DNA of 64,000 nucleotides from Vibrio neonatus (GCF_024346975.1 NZ_AP024885.1:2170001-2234000); one strand, 5' to 3'; numbered from the stretch's first letter, positions 46,357 through 57,677 are shown. Program-made: numbers and translations. Notes: a model not told the origin generated them from the letters alone.

Positions 46357-47013
46357 ATGCCAGAAATTAAACTTTTGTTTGAAAACAATTCCAAGTGGTC
46401 ACAAACACTTAAAGACGACCAACCCGAGTATTTTTCAACCTTAGCACAAGGACAAAGCCCCGATTTTCTATGGATTGGCTGCTCTGACAGCCGAGTTCCG
46501 GCAGAACGTCTTACCGGCCTATTCTCAGGAGAACTGTTTGTTCACCGCAACGTAGCTAACCAAGTAATACACACGGATTTAAATTGCTTATCTGTAGTGC
46601 AATATGCGGTAGACGTTCTCAAAGTAAAACACATTATTATCTGTGGTCACTATGGCTGTGGCGGTGTAAACGCTTCAATTGAAAACCCTAAACTGGGTTT
46701 AATTAACAACTGGTTACTGCACATTCGCGACCTATACCTAAAGCATCGCGATATGCTCGACCAACTGCCTCCAGAAGTCCGAACTGATAAGTTATGTGAA
46801 ATCAACGTAGCTGGGCAAGTGTACAACTTAGCCAACTCAACCATCATGCAATCGGCATGGGAGCGAGGACAGGAAGTTGAAATTCATGGCGTTGTTTACG
46901 GTATCAGTGACGGCAAACTGGAAGATCTTGGTGTGCGCTGTTCTAGCCATGAAAGCTTAGAGGAAAACTTCCCGAAAGCGATGGCAAAAATACTAGGCCA
47001 AGATCTAGACTAA
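46357..47013 (+). CDS. can: Beta-class carbonic anhydrase
   Basis: A 218-residue beta-carbonic anhydrase. The zinc ligands fall exactly where they do in E. coli Can: Cys42 and Asp44 (CSDSR), His98 and Cys101 (HYGCGG). It interconverts CO2 and bicarbonate in the cytoplasm to feed carboxylations. It is convergent with hpt, with a strong terminator behind it. Confidence 0.95.
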   Translation: MPEIKLLFENNSKWSQTLKDDQPEYFSTLAQGQSPDFLWIGCSDSRVPAERLTGLFSGELFVHRNVANQVIHTDLNCLSVVQYAVDVLKVKHIIICGHYGCGGVNASIENPKLGLINNWLLHIRDLYLKHRDMLDQLPPEVRTDKLCEINVAGQVYNLANSTIMQSAWERGQEVEIHGVVYGISDGKLEDLGVRCSSHESLEENFPKAMAKILGQDLD

Positions 47014-47036
47014 AATTAAGTTCTAACGCTTTAAAG

Positions 47037-47074
47037 AAACAAATACTCGCATGATTCATGTCGAGTATTTGTTT
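47037..47074. terminator. Terminator between can and hpt
   Basis: AAACAAATACTCG (47037-47049) and its exact inverse (47062-47074), with T-rich ends on both strands. Confidence 0.8.
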
Positions 47075-47083
47075 CGATCCTAT

Positions 47084-47131
47084 TCAATAACTAAGTCAAT
47101 AACTAAGTCAACAACTAGGTCAATAACCGAG
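47084..47131. repeat. 4 x 12-bp tandem repeat
   Basis: TCAATAACTAAG occurs twice exactly and then as TCAACAACTAGG and TCAATAACCGAG. It lies in the can-hpt convergent spacer, after the terminator and 16 bp from the hpt stop. No function is apparent. Confidence 0.85.
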
Positions 47132-47147
47132 CTTTTAATCTCTGTTT

Positions 47148-47675
47148 TTATAACGGGATAACTTTACCAATGTACGGAAGATTACGGTATTTTTGTGCGT
47201 AATCGATGCCAACACCCACTACAAATTCATCTGGAATTTCAAAACCAATCCACTTCACATCAACGTGCACTTCACGTCGAGAAGGCTTATCTAATAACGT
47301 TGCGATTTGAATAGAGTTTGGCTCACGAATCGACAAGATTTCACACACTTTACTTAGCGTATTGCCCGTATCAATGATGTCTTCTACGAGCAAAACATCT
47401 TTGCCCTTAATGTCATCATCGAGATCTTTAAGGATACGTACGTCACGAGAACTTTCCATGCTATTGCCATAGCTAGAAGCTGTCATAAAGTCGACGCTGT
47501 GATTTACTGTGACAGCGCGAGATAAGTCTGCCATAAAGACAAATGAACCACGTAGAAGTCCCACTAGAACCAATTCTTTACTGTCTTTATAGTGCTCATT
47601 AATTTGAGCGCCAAGTTGTTGTACTCGTTCTTGAACCTCTTGTTCAGAGATCATCACTTCTACGGTATGTTTCAT
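47148..47675 (-). CDS. hpt: Hypoxanthine phosphoribosyltransferase
   Basis: A 175-residue type-I phosphoribosyltransferase. The PRPP-binding motif [14 protein letters not shown] is typical, with [13 protein letters not shown] upstream and [18 protein letters not shown] at the C-terminus. It salvages hypoxanthine (and guanine) to IMP/GMP. In other vibrios the next gene is the luxR/hapR/opaR master regulator; here an IS200 remnant follows. Confidence 0.94.
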   Translation of the reverse strand: MKHTVEVMISEQEVQERVQQLGAQINEHYKDSKELVLVGLLRGSFVFMADLSRAVTVNHSVDFMTASSYGNSMESSRDVRILKDLDDDIKGKDVLLVEDIIDTGNTLSKVCEILSIREPNSIQIATLLDKPSRREVHVDVKWIGFEIPDEFVVGVGIDYAQKYRNLPYIGKVIPL

Positions 47676-47825
47676 ACTGTTCTCTCGTTTACTGGACTCG
47701 CATCAACTATAGCCACCCACTACCATACTGTCGCAAAATTTTGCGTTTGAATGGCAAGGTGGGCTCAAAAAAGTCGTTGAGCTTAAAATGGGCGAGCATT
47801 GTAACAAACAATGTTTGAAACCGAA

Positions 47826-48535
47826 AAAAATAATCCTCCGGCATAGCCGGAGGTTTTTCATATGCGCCTATAAGGCTTTCATGCTGGCAGCGCCCTAGCA
47901 GGCGCATAATGATCTGACATGTGCATAAAGATTCTTACTTACGGCCCGTAAACGGGCTACCTGGATACGGGAGCGATAACTGATCCCCCATCTTATCCTG
48001 TTCTAATTGGTGCTTTATGTAACTTTTGATCTTGCTAGTATTTTTTCCAACCGTATCTACATAATATCCACGGCACCAAAACTCTCGGTTTCTATATTTA
48101 AATTTCAAATTGCCAAACCGCTCATACAACATCAAACTACTTTTACCTTTCAAATACCCCATAAACACTGAAACACTGAAACACTCATCTTAGGCGGTAT
48201 TTCTAAAAGCATATGGATATGATCCACACAACATTCTGCTTCAATGATATTTACATTTTTCCATTCACACAGCTTTCGTAATATTTCACCTACGGCTCTC
48301 CTTTTTTCACCATAGAACACCTGTCTTCTATATTTTGGTGCAAAAACTATATGATATTTACAATTCCAGCGCGTGTGCGCTAAGCTCTTTTCGTCCCCCA
48401 TTGGGACCCCCTTTCAATTTTAATTCAACTCTTGTAGTTGCCAGACCACAAGGTATTTTTATCAAATTGAAAGGGGTTTTATAACTGACTCATAGCTGTA
48501 AGCTTTACTGAACCCCCAGCCTAGCTGGGGGTTTT
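47826..48535 (-). mobile_element. IS200-type insertion sequence with inactivated transposase
   Basis: About 0.7 kb, the normal IS200 length. The upstream end (48511-48535) has the AACCCCCAGC/GCTGGGGGTT hairpin seen in IS200 leaders. A second stem pairs 48408-48420 (CCCCTTTCAATTT) with 48464-48476 and buries the transposase ribosome-binding site, the known IS200 self-silencing feature. The downstream end has a CCTCCGGC/GCCGGAGG hairpin near 47830-47850. IS200 has no terminal inverted repeats, so the outer limits are approximate. Confidence 0.8.
47935..48401 (-). pseudogene. tnpA: IS200 TnpA, frameshifted by an 8-bp tandem duplication
   Basis: The N-terminal frame (48401-48150) has the Y1 HUH transposase features HTRWNCKYHIVFAPKYRR and the HUH motif VDHIHMLLEIPPKMSV. 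It then runs out of frame to a stop. The rest continues in another frame to 47935 (FMGYLKGKSSLMLYE... GSPFTGRK), and includes the catalytic-tyrosine region (VGKNTSKIKSYIKHQ). The break is at a direct duplication of TGAAACAC (48169-48176 and 48177-48184, plus strand). Deleting one copy restores a single frame of about 150 residues, normal for IS200 TnpA. Confidence 0.9.
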
Positions 48536-48544
48536 CTCTATACA

Positions 48545-48576
48545 AAAAAAACCCAGCTAAAAAGCTGGGTTTTATT
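48545..48576 (-). terminator. Terminator after lpd
   Basis: AAAACCCAGCT and AGCTGGGTTTT around AAAA, followed by a T-run on the minus strand, 30 bp past the lpd stop. Confidence 0.8.
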
Positions 48577-48605
48577 TTCAAACTAATTGTTCAGCAAATA
48601 AGAAA

Positions 48606-50030
48606 TTACTTCTTCTTCACTGCTTTCTTGTTTGGAAGGTCAGTAATAGAGCCTTCAAATACTTCAGCAGCCAAGCCTACAGATTCGTGTAGTGTTGGGT
48701 GAGCATGGATAGTCAATGCGATATCTTCCGCATCACAACCCATCTCGATAGCAAGACCGATTTCACCAAGAAGTTCACCACCGTTAGTACCAACAATAGC
48801 ACCACCGATTACGCGATGAGTATCTTTATCAAAGATCATCTTAGTCATACCATCAGCACAATCTGATGCGATTGCACGACCAGAAGCAGCCCAAGGGAAA
48901 GTAGAAACTTCGTAGTTAATACCTTCAGCTTTTGCTTCTTTCTCAGTCTTACCTACCCATGCCACTTCTGGCTCTGTGTAAGCAATTGAAGGAATCACTT
49001 TAGGGTCAAAGTAGTGTTTCTTACCAGAGATAACCTCTGCCGCTACGTGACCTTCATGCACACCTTTGTGCGCAAGCATAGGTTGACCAACCACATCACC
49101 AATAGCGTGAATGTGCGGTACGTTAGTACGCATTTGCTTATCAACGTTGATGAAACCACGCTCATCTACTTCAATACCCGCTTTTTCAGCGTCGATAAGT
49201 GCGCCGTTTGGTACACGACCGATAGCCACAAGAACAGCATCGTAACGCTCAGCTTCTGCTGGTGCTTTTTTGCCTTCCATTGAAACGTAGATACCGTCTT
49301 CTTTCGCTTCAACTGCAGTTACTTTAGTTTCAAGCATTAGCTTGAACTTGTCTTTAATGCGCTTAGTGAAGACTTTAACGATGTCTTTATCCGCAGCAGG
49401 GATAACTTGGTCAAACATCTCTACAACTTCAACTTTAGAACCTAGAGAGTGGTAAACCGTACCCATTTCTAGACCGATGATACCACCACCCATGATAAGC
49501 AGTTTCTCAGGTACTTCTTTAAGCTCAAGTGCATCCGTAGAATCCCAAATACGTGGGTCTTCATGTGGAATGAACGGCAGTTTGATTGGGCGAGAACCCG
49601 CCGCAATGATTGCGTTATCAAAAGTCACCGTTGTCGACTCTTCGCCTTCAACTTGAATAGTGTTAGGGCCAGTAAATTTACCGTAACCATTCACTACTGT
49701 TACTTTACGCATTTTAGCCATGCCGTTAAGGCCGCCAGTTAGCTGATCAACAACTTTTTCTTTCCAGATACGGATTTTGCTGATGTCTGTAGTTGGTTCG
49801 CCAAATACAACACCGTGCTCAGCCATTGCTTTTGCTTCTTCAATTACTTTAGATACGTGAAGAAGTGCTTTCGATGGGATACAACCCACGTTTAGACAAA
49901 CACCACCTAGGGTGCTATAGCGTTCAACCAGTACCGTTTCAAGACCTAAATCTGCACAACGGAAAGCAGCAGAGTATCCAGCAGGACCTGAACCAAGTAC
50001 TACAACTTGGGCTTTAATTTCTTTGCTCAT
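48606..50030 (-). CDS. lpdA: Dihydrolipoyl dehydrogenase
   Basis: A 474-residue FAD disulphide oxidoreductase. FAD motif VLGSGPAGYSAA; redox pair Cys45/Cys50 in GGVCLNVGCIPSK; NAD motif MGGGIIGLEMG; C-terminal catalytic HAHPTLHES. It is the E3 of the pyruvate and 2-oxoglutarate dehydrogenase complexes. It is 247 bp from aceF, with hairpins and room for its own promoter between. Confidence 0.96.
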   Translation of the reverse strand: MSKEIKAQVVVLGSGPAGYSAAFRCADLGLETVLVERYSTLGGVCLNVGCIPSKALLHVSKVIEEAKAMAEHGVVFGEPTTDISKIRIWKEKVVDQLTGGLNGMAKMRKVTVVNGYGKFTGPNTIQVEGEESTTVTFDNAIIAAGSRPIKLPFIPHEDPRIWDSTDALELKEVPEKLLIMGGGIIGLEMGTVYHSLGSKVEVVEMFDQVIPAADKDIVKVFTKRIKDKFKLMLETKVTAVEAKEDGIYVSMEGKKAPAEAERYDAVLVAIGRVPNGALIDAEKAGIEVDERGFINVDKQMRTNVPHIHAIGDVVGQPMLAHKGVHEGHVAAEVISGKKHYFDPKVIPSIAYTEPEVAWVGKTEKEAKAEGINYEVSTFPWAASGRAIASDCADGMTKMIFDKDTHRVIGGAIVGTNGGELLGEIGLAIEMGCDAEDIALTIHAHPTLHESVGLAAEVFEGSITDLPNKKAVKKK

Positions 50031-50204
50031 TTTGACCTCTTGTAGTCATTATCCCTAACAGGCTAATTGGGTTTTGCGTCACTCCAGTTTACAAATTTGT
50101 AAACTAAGAGAAAACTAATTCCATTTAGGCTGTGAGCTATACAACAATTCGACGTCTATTATCTTAGATTTCGTCGAATTTTGTTAAAAAATTTCGATAA
50201 AAAT

Positions 50205-50271
50205 CACTCACATAAAACAAGGGGATTCCCTTTACTGTGAGTGAGAAAGAGCAGCTCTTATGAGCTGCTCT
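50205..50271 (-). terminator. Two consecutive hairpins between aceF and lpd
   Basis: CACTCACA (50205-50212) pairs with TGTGAGTG (50236-50243), with an inner AAGGG/CCCTT stem; AGAGCAGCTC pairs with GAGCTGCTCT (50248-50271) around TTAT. They follow the aceF stop and probably limit read-through to lpd. 50031-50204 contains the lpd leader and no gene. Confidence 0.6.
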
Positions 50272-50277
50272 CTATGA

Positions 50278-52161
50278 TTACATTACAAGGCGACGAATAT
50301 CGCTCATGCACTGGTTCAAGAAGGTAATGAAACGCGCACCTTCTGCACCATCAATCACACGGTGATCATAAGATAGAGACAGTGGAAGCATTAGACGAGG
50401 AGTAAACTCGCTGCCATTCCATACTGGCTTAATCTCAGACTTAGACACACCAAGGATACCGACTTCAGGAGCATTTACGATAGGAGTAAATGCTGTACCA
50501 CCAATGCCACCTAGGCTAGAGATAGTGAAACAGCCACCTTGCATATCACCTGCTGTCAGTTTACCTGCACGAGCTTTCTTAGAAATCGCTGCAAGTTCTG
50601 CTGATAGCTCGTAAATACCTTTCTTGTTCACGTCTTTAAAGACAGGAACCACTAGGCCATTTGGCGTATCTACCGCGATACCTACGTTTACGTATTTCTT
50701 CAGAATAATGCTTTCGCCGTCTTCAGAAAGAGATGAGTTAAACGATGGGAACTCTTCAAGTGCTTTCGCTACTGCTTTCAAGATAAACACTAGAGGCGTG
50801 ATCTTGATGCCAGAATCTTTCTTAGCTTCAAATGCGTTCTGCTCTTTACGGAACTTCTCAAGCTCAGTGATATCAGCATTATCCCACTGTGTAACGTGCG
50901 GGATCATTACCCAGTTACGGTGCAGGTTAGCGCCAGAAATTTTCTTAATCTTAGAAAGCTTCTTAACTTCAGTGTCACCAAATTTGCTAAAGTCCACTTT
51001 CGGCCAAGGTAGTAGGCCAAGTGCACTGCCGTCGCCTTTGCCAGATGCTGCTGCACCAGACTCAAGACGTTTAAGCGCATCTTTAACGAAAGACTGTACG
51101 TCTTCTTTTAGGATGCGGTTCTTACGGCCAGTACCTTTAACTTTAGAAAGGTTAACACCAAACTCACGAGCAAGACGACGAACCACTGGAGAAGCATGAG
51201 TGTACTCATGATTTTCTTGGAAATCGTTAGCTTGTGGAGCGGCTGCCGCTTTAGGTGCCGCAGCTGGCGCTGGAGCAGGAGCTGCTGCTGGTGCCGTTGC
51301 TTGAGCAACAGGAGCTGCAACAACTGCGCCGCCTGCTGTTTCAAATACCATGATTAAAGAACCAGTAGAAACTGAATCGCCTTCAGCAACTTTGATTTCT
51401 TTAACTGTGCCGGCAAATGGTGCAGGTACTTCCATAGAAGCCTTGTCACCTTCAACAGTAATTAGAGATTGCTCTTCTTCTACTGTATCGCCAACCGCAA
51501 CCATGATTTCAGTCACTTCAACTTCGTCACCGCCGATATCAGGTACATTAACGTCTTGTACTGCAGAAGCAGTCGCAACTGGCGCGGCCGCAGGTGCAGC
51601 AGCAACAGGAGCTGCTGGAGCGCTAGCGCCAGTTTCAAATACCATGATAAGAGAACCAGTAGAAACAGCGTCGCCAGATGCTACTTTGATTTCTTTAACT
51701 GTACCTGCAAATGGAGCTGGTACTTCCATAGAAGCTTTGTCGCCTTCAACAGTAAGAAGTGATTGCTCTTCTTCTACTGTATCGCCAACTGCCACCATAA
51801 TTTCAGTAACTTCTACTTCGTCGCCACCGATATCTGGAACGTGAACTTCTTTTAGTTCAGAAGCGCCCGCAGGAGCAGCTACTGGAGCCGCTTCAACTGC
51901 TGGAGCAACTGGTGCTGCAGCAGCACCAGACTCTTCTTCAAAAATCATAATTAAAGAACCTGTAGAAACTGAATCACCTTCAGCTACTTTGATTTCTTTA
52001 ACAATACCCGCTTGAGACGCAGGAACTTCCATTGAAGCCTTGTCGCCCTCAACAGTGATTAGTGACTGTTCTTCCTCAACCTTGTCACCAACGTTAACTA
52101 GAATCTCAGTTACTTCAACCTCATCAGCACCAATGTCAGGTACATTAATTTCGATTGTCAT
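50278..52161 (-). CDS. aceF: Pyruvate dehydrogenase E2, dihydrolipoyl acetyltransferase
   Basis: A 627-residue E2 with three lipoyl domains (about 1-75, 105-180 and 205-280), each carrying GDKASME with the lipoylated Lys (Lys41 in the first). Ala/Pro linkers, a peripheral-subunit-binding domain ([20 protein letters not shown]) and the catalytic domain with [10 protein letters not shown] (His-x3-Asp-Gly) follow. It transfers acetyl groups to CoA in the cytoplasmic complex. It is 28 bp downstream of aceE. Confidence 0.96.
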   Translation of the reverse strand: MTIEINVPDIGADEVEVTEILVNVGDKVEEEQSLITVEGDKASMEVPASQAGIVKEIKVAEGDSVSTGSLIMIFEEESGAAAAPVAPAVEAAPVAAPAGASELKEVHVPDIGGDEVEVTEIMVAVGDTVEEEQSLLTVEGDKASMEVPAPFAGTVKEIKVASGDAVSTGSLIMVFETGASAPAAPVAAAPAAAPVATASAVQDVNVPDIGGDEVEVTEIMVAVGDTVEEEQSLITVEGDKASMEVPAPFAGTVKEIKVAEGDSVSTGSLIMVFETAGGAVVAAPVAQATAPAAAPAPAPAAAPKAAAAPQANDFQENHEYTHASPVVRRLAREFGVNLSKVKGTGRKNRILKEDVQSFVKDALKRLESGAAASGKGDGSALGLLPWPKVDFSKFGDTEVKKLSKIKKISGANLHRNWVMIPHVTQWDNADITELEKFRKEQNAFEAKKDSGIKITPLVFILKAVAKALEEFPSFNSSLSEDGESIILKKYVNVGIAVDTPNGLVVPVFKDVNKKGIYELSAELAAISKKARAGKLTAGDMQGGCFTISSLGGIGGTAFTPIVNAPEVGILGVSKSEIKPVWNGSEFTPRLMLPLSLSYDHRVIDGAEGARFITFLNQCMSDIRRLVM

Positions 52162-52189
52162 TGTTTATTTCCCTTACTCAATGGAAGTC

Positions 52190-54853
52190 TTATGCAAATT
52201 GCGGGTTAGTTTTTTCTGTATCGATGTTGAATTTAGCAATTGCTTCTGCAACTACAGATTTCTCAACATCACCACGTTTAGCCAGTTCAGTTAGCGCCGC
52301 AACGACAACGTAGCCTGCGTTAACTTCAAAGTGACGACGTAGATTTTCACGGCTATCTGAACGACCAAAGCCGTCAGTACCCAGTACTTTATATGACTCA
52401 GCAGGAACGTAAGCACGTACTTGCTCAGCGTAGTTCTTCATGTAATCTGTTGCCGCGATTGCTGGCTCATTACCCAGAACAGTAGTGATGTAAGGTACTT
52501 GATCTTCAGCTTCAGGGTGAAGCATGTTGTAACGCTCAACATTTTGACCATCACGAGTCAGTTCGTTGAAAGAAGTTACAGAGAATACGTCAGATGCTAC
52601 GCCGTACTCTTCGCTTAGGATTTCAGCTGCTTTACGTACTTCATTCATGATAGTACCAGAGCTCAATAGCTGAACTTTACCTTTGCTACCTTCGTGAGAT
52701 TGAAGCTTGTAAATACCTTTACGAATGCCTTCTTCAGCGCCTTCTGGCATTGCTGGCATTGCGTAGTTTTCGTTCATTACTGTTAGGTAGTAGTAAATAC
52801 TTTCTTGCTCAGGACCGTACATGCGACGGATACCGTCTTGCATGATTACTGCTAGCTCGTAAGCAAACGTTGGGTCGTAAGTCACACAGTTAGGGATAGT
52901 GTTCGCTTGGATGTGCGAATGACCATCTTCGTGCTGTAGACCTTCACCGTTCAATGTTGTACGGCCAGCTGTAGCACCTAGTAGGAAGCCACGAGCTTGT
53001 TGGTCACCTGCTAGCCATGCCATGTCACCAATACGTTGGAAACCAAACATTGAGTAGTAGATGTAGAACGGAATCATTGGCAGGTTGTTAGTGCTGTATG
53101 AAGTTGCAGCAGCAACCCAAGACGCCATTGAACCTAATTCGTTGATACCTTCTTGTAGAACTTGACCAGAAGTTGCTTCTTTGTAGTAAGAAACAATGCC
53201 CTTATCTTCAGGAGTGTATTCCTGACCATGCGGGTTGTAGATACCGATCTGACGGAATAGACCTTCCATACCAAATGTACGAGCTTCGTCACAGATGATA
53301 GGTACGATGTTCTTACCGATATTTTTGTTTTTCAACAAAATATTCAAAGTACGAACATAAGCCATTGTAGTCGAGATTTCACGTTTCTGCGCGCCAAGTA
53401 GCGGAGCAAACTCTTCTAGCTCAGGAACTTTGAATTCTTGAGTGAATTTAGTTAGACGCTGAGGAGTGTAACCGTGTAGAGCGTTACGACGAGCGTGCAT
53501 GTATTCGTACTCAGGCGTACCTTCTTCTAGTTTCAAGTAAGGTAGTTCACTTACTTTTTCATCAGAAAGAATGTCTTGTAGGCCTAGACGATCACGTAGG
53601 TGTTGAACATGAGTCATGTCCATTTTCTTCACGCCGTGTGCAATGTTTTTACCTTCAGCTGCATCACCCATGCCGTAACCTTTAACAGTTTTAGCTAGGA
53701 TTACCGTTGGCTTGCCGCCTGTTTCTTTTGCATTGTTAAATGCAGCAAACAGTTTAGATGAATCATGACCACCACGCTTAAGAGCGAAGATTTCGTCATC
53801 AGTCATATCAGCAACAAGTGCTGCTGTTTCAGGGTATTTACCAAAGAAGTGCTCACGTACGTATGCGCCATCTTTAGATTTGAATGTTTGGTAGTCACCG
53901 TCAACAGTTTCGTTCATAAGTTGAAGAAGCTTGCCTGTGGTGTCTTTTGCAAGTAGAGAATCCCAGTTGCTACCCCAGATAACTTTAACAACGTTCCAAC
54001 CTGCGCCTTTAAATAGACCTTCAAGTTCTTGGATGATGCTACCGTTACCCATTACAGGGCCGTCTAGACGCTGTAGGTTACAGTTGATTAGGAAACATAG
54101 GTTGTCCAGTTTTTCACGAGCAGCAAATGAGATTGCACCGCGTGATTCTGGCTCATCCATCTCGCCATCACCTAGGAACGCGTATACGCGTTGCGCTGAA
54201 GTTTCTTTCAGGCCACGGCCTTCTAGGTACTTAAGGAAACGTGCTTGATAGATTGCAGAGATTGGACCTAGGCCCATAGATACTGTTGGGAACTGCCAGA
54301 ATTCAGGCATCAACTTAGGGTGTGGGTATGAAGGGATACCTTTACCATCAACTTCTTGACGGAAGTTATCTAGTTGCTCTTCAGTTAGACGACCCTCAAC
54401 GAATGCGCGAGAGTAGATTCCTGGAGAAATATGACCTTGATAATAAACTAAGTCGCCACCGTCCGTCTCATTTGGAGCACGGAAGAAATGGTTGAAACAA
54501 ACTTCGTAGAAAGCAGCTGCAGACTGGTAAGAAGCCATGTGGCCACCAAGGTCTAAGTCTTTCTTAGAAGCACGCAATACAATCATAATTGCGTTCCAGC
54601 GAATGATTGAGCGAATACGACGCTCTAGCGTAATGTCACCAGGGTAAGCTGGTTCTTGCGCTGCTGGAATGGTATTAATGTAGTTAGTGTTAATGCCAGT
54701 TGGCATATCAACACCGTCTAAACGCGCCTTATCTAGAACTTGTTCTAGTAAGAATTGTGCACGCTCTACACCTTCTTCACGTACTACTGACTCAAGAGCC
54801 TCTAGCCAATCTTGAGTTTCCAGAGCATCAACGTCATGCTTCTTATCAGACAT
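52190..54853 (-). CDS. aceE: Pyruvate dehydrogenase E1
   Basis: An 887-residue homodimeric E1 of standard length. The thiamine-diphosphate motif runs from GDGEMDEPESRGA to NLQRLDGPV. It decarboxylates pyruvate and loads E2. It follows pdhR by 64 bp on the same strand in the conserved pdhR-aceEF-lpd cluster. Confidence 0.96.
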   Translation of the reverse strand: MSDKKHDVDALETQDWLEALESVVREEGVERAQFLLEQVLDKARLDGVDMPTGINTNYINTIPAAQEPAYPGDITLERRIRSIIRWNAIMIVLRASKKDLDLGGHMASYQSAAAFYEVCFNHFFRAPNETDGGDLVYYQGHISPGIYSRAFVEGRLTEEQLDNFRQEVDGKGIPSYPHPKLMPEFWQFPTVSMGLGPISAIYQARFLKYLEGRGLKETSAQRVYAFLGDGEMDEPESRGAISFAAREKLDNLCFLINCNLQRLDGPVMGNGSIIQELEGLFKGAGWNVVKVIWGSNWDSLLAKDTTGKLLQLMNETVDGDYQTFKSKDGAYVREHFFGKYPETAALVADMTDDEIFALKRGGHDSSKLFAAFNNAKETGGKPTVILAKTVKGYGMGDAAEGKNIAHGVKKMDMTHVQHLRDRLGLQDILSDEKVSELPYLKLEEGTPEYEYMHARRNALHGYTPQRLTKFTQEFKVPELEEFAPLLGAQKREISTTMAYVRTLNILLKNKNIGKNIVPIICDEARTFGMEGLFRQIGIYNPHGQEYTPEDKGIVSYYKEATSGQVLQEGINELGSMASWVAAATSYSTNNLPMIPFYIYYSMFGFQRIGDMAWLAGDQQARGFLLGATAGRTTLNGEGLQHEDGHSHIQANTIPNCVTYDPTFAYELAVIMQDGIRRMYGPEQESIYYYLTVMNENYAMPAMPEGAEEGIRKGIYKLQSHEGSKGKVQLLSSGTIMNEVRKAAEILSEEYGVASDVFSVTSFNELTRDGQNVERYNMLHPEAEDQVPYITTVLGNEPAIAATDYMKNYAEQVRAYVPAESYKVLGTDGFGRSDSRENLRRHFEVNAGYVVVAALTELAKRGDVEKSVVAEAIAKFNIDTEKTNPQFA

Positions 54854-54917
54854 TGCGAACTATCCTTTTATTAAGTTAGGTCAACTACTAGGGTCACATA
54901 CCCTAAGCAAAAGCTTA

Positions 54918-55688
54918 CTATTTGTTCTGTTGAATTCGACGTAATGACAGAGCTCGTCTATCTTGCTCTTCGGTCAAATCCGACAATGTTTCATCGATAA
55001 AGGCCAAATGAACTTCACACAACTCGCGAGCTCGTTGTGGTTGTCTGGAAGTGATAGCGTCTACTATCTCTTCTCGGTACTCATTTAGCTTTTGTATAGC
55101 GTCGTCACGACCGTGCAAAAGCATCAAGTTTTGTGACACGTTCTCTTGTAATAATGGTGCAAGACTACGAACAATATGCAATAGCACTACATTGTGTGAA
55201 GCCTCTGAAATGGCAATCAAAAACTCCATGATTGCTTTAGCTTCACTTTCTATATCGTCGCCATTTACTGGAATATTCAGCAATTTTTGACATTCAGTGA
55301 TACGTTGAAAGTCTTCAACCGTTCCTCGTAATGCCGCAAAATACGCTGAGATACCTTCTAAAGCATGACGCGTTTCTAATAAATCTCTTTGCGTATCAGA
55401 ATGACTCGCCAACAGATTAAATAACGGATCAGCCAAATTAGAAGACAAGCTTTCACAGACAAAAGTTCCGCCACCTTGGCGTCGAGTCAGTAATCCTTTA
55501 GCTTCTAGCCGCTGAATTGCTTCTCTTACTGAAGGTCTTGAAACATCAAACTGCTTCGCCAGTTCTCTCTCCGAAGGTAGTTTTTTCCCAGGAGATAAAA
55601 TTCCGTCCAAAATTAATGTTTCCAACTCTTTTTCTATCACATCAGATAGTTTAGGTTGGCGAATACTTCGAAAGGAAACTTTTGGCAT
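54918..55688 (-). CDS. pdhR: Pyruvate-responsive repressor PdhR
   Basis: A 256-residue GntR/FadR-family repressor. The winged helix is at about 30-75 (LPSERELAKQFDVSRPSVREA), followed by an all-helical FCD ligand domain. It represses the pdh operon and relaxes when pyruvate accumulates. A perfect PdhR palindrome lies upstream of its own gene, supporting autoregulation of the whole cluster. Confidence 0.95.
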   Translation of the reverse strand: MPKVSFRSIRQPKLSDVIEKELETLILDGILSPGKKLPSERELAKQFDVSRPSVREAIQRLEAKGLLTRRQGGGTFVCESLSSNLADPLFNLLASHSDTQRDLLETRHALEGISAYFAALRGTVEDFQRITECQKLLNIPVNGDDIESEAKAIMEFLIAISEASHNVVLLHIVRSLAPLLQENVSQNLMLLHGRDDAIQKLNEYREEIVDAITSRQPQRARELCEVHLAFIDETLSDLTEEQDRRALSLRRIQQNK

Positions 55689-55714
55689 TTAATTCTCTGC
55701 GTCCTGCACGTTGT

Positions 55715-55733
55715 AAATTGGTATTACCAATTT
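55715..55733. promoter_or_regulatory. PdhR operator
   Basis: AAATTGGTATTACCAATTT is a perfect palindrome around one base and contains the E. coli PdhR consensus ATTGGT-N3-ACCAAT. It lies 27 bp before the pdhR start. The rest of 55734-55926 is AT-rich without a gene. Confidence 0.88.
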
Positions 55734-55926
55734 TAACTTGAAGCGAAACTTAACATATCAATTTCTTTCCTGTCTAGGAAAACTTGATTTAAATCATGGA
55801 ATGACAATAGCGATAACATAAAACCGCTAATTCAACCCTGATATGTGAATATATTGTTACTTAAGATGTCATCTTCGAGTTTAACGCTACAAACTCTATT
55901 TGTATGACAAATTTATCAAACATATA

Positions 55927-57454
<1,528 letters not shown>

Positions 57455-57477
57455 TTTCAAAAGAAATCATTCTGTAT

Positions 57478-57502
57478 AAGGTCAGCGTTGCTGGCCTTTT
57501 TT
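57478..57502 (+). terminator. Terminator after nadC
   Basis: AAGGTCAGC and GCTGGCCTT (one G-T pair) around GTT, then TTTT. Confidence 0.75.
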
Positions 57503-57515
57503 ATTGCGCAGTATT

Positions 57516-57677
57516 ATACCAATCGTACTAAATAACTGGTCATTCTAGCTTGTTAAAATGCTCGATAACGGCGTTAGATTTTTTGATTGTAGAATAACTA
57601 CTTATCGAAAAATTCTGCCTTGTTCTCGAGCATTTTTCCTGCGCTAGTTCTGATCACTTACTTAGTGTGATTGGTAT
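57516..57677. repeat. 162-bp hairpin-forming intergenic repeat, copy 3
   Basis: Same length and orientation as the copies at 21556 and 21767, differing at very few bases (GTTAGATTTTTTG in the core). It sits between the nadC terminator and pilA. The remaining 57678-57847 would hold the pilA promoter. Confidence 0.88.

Noticed and set aside
47707..47907. A 66-codon minus-strand frame, possible remnant of luxR
   Set aside because: It starts in the IS200 end and runs into hpt leader sequence; its translation shows no TetR/LuxR motif.
51350..51844. Plus-strand frame of 164 residues opposite aceF
   Set aside because: Ser/Thr-rich antisense shadow produced by the repeated lipoyl and Ala/Pro linker codons.
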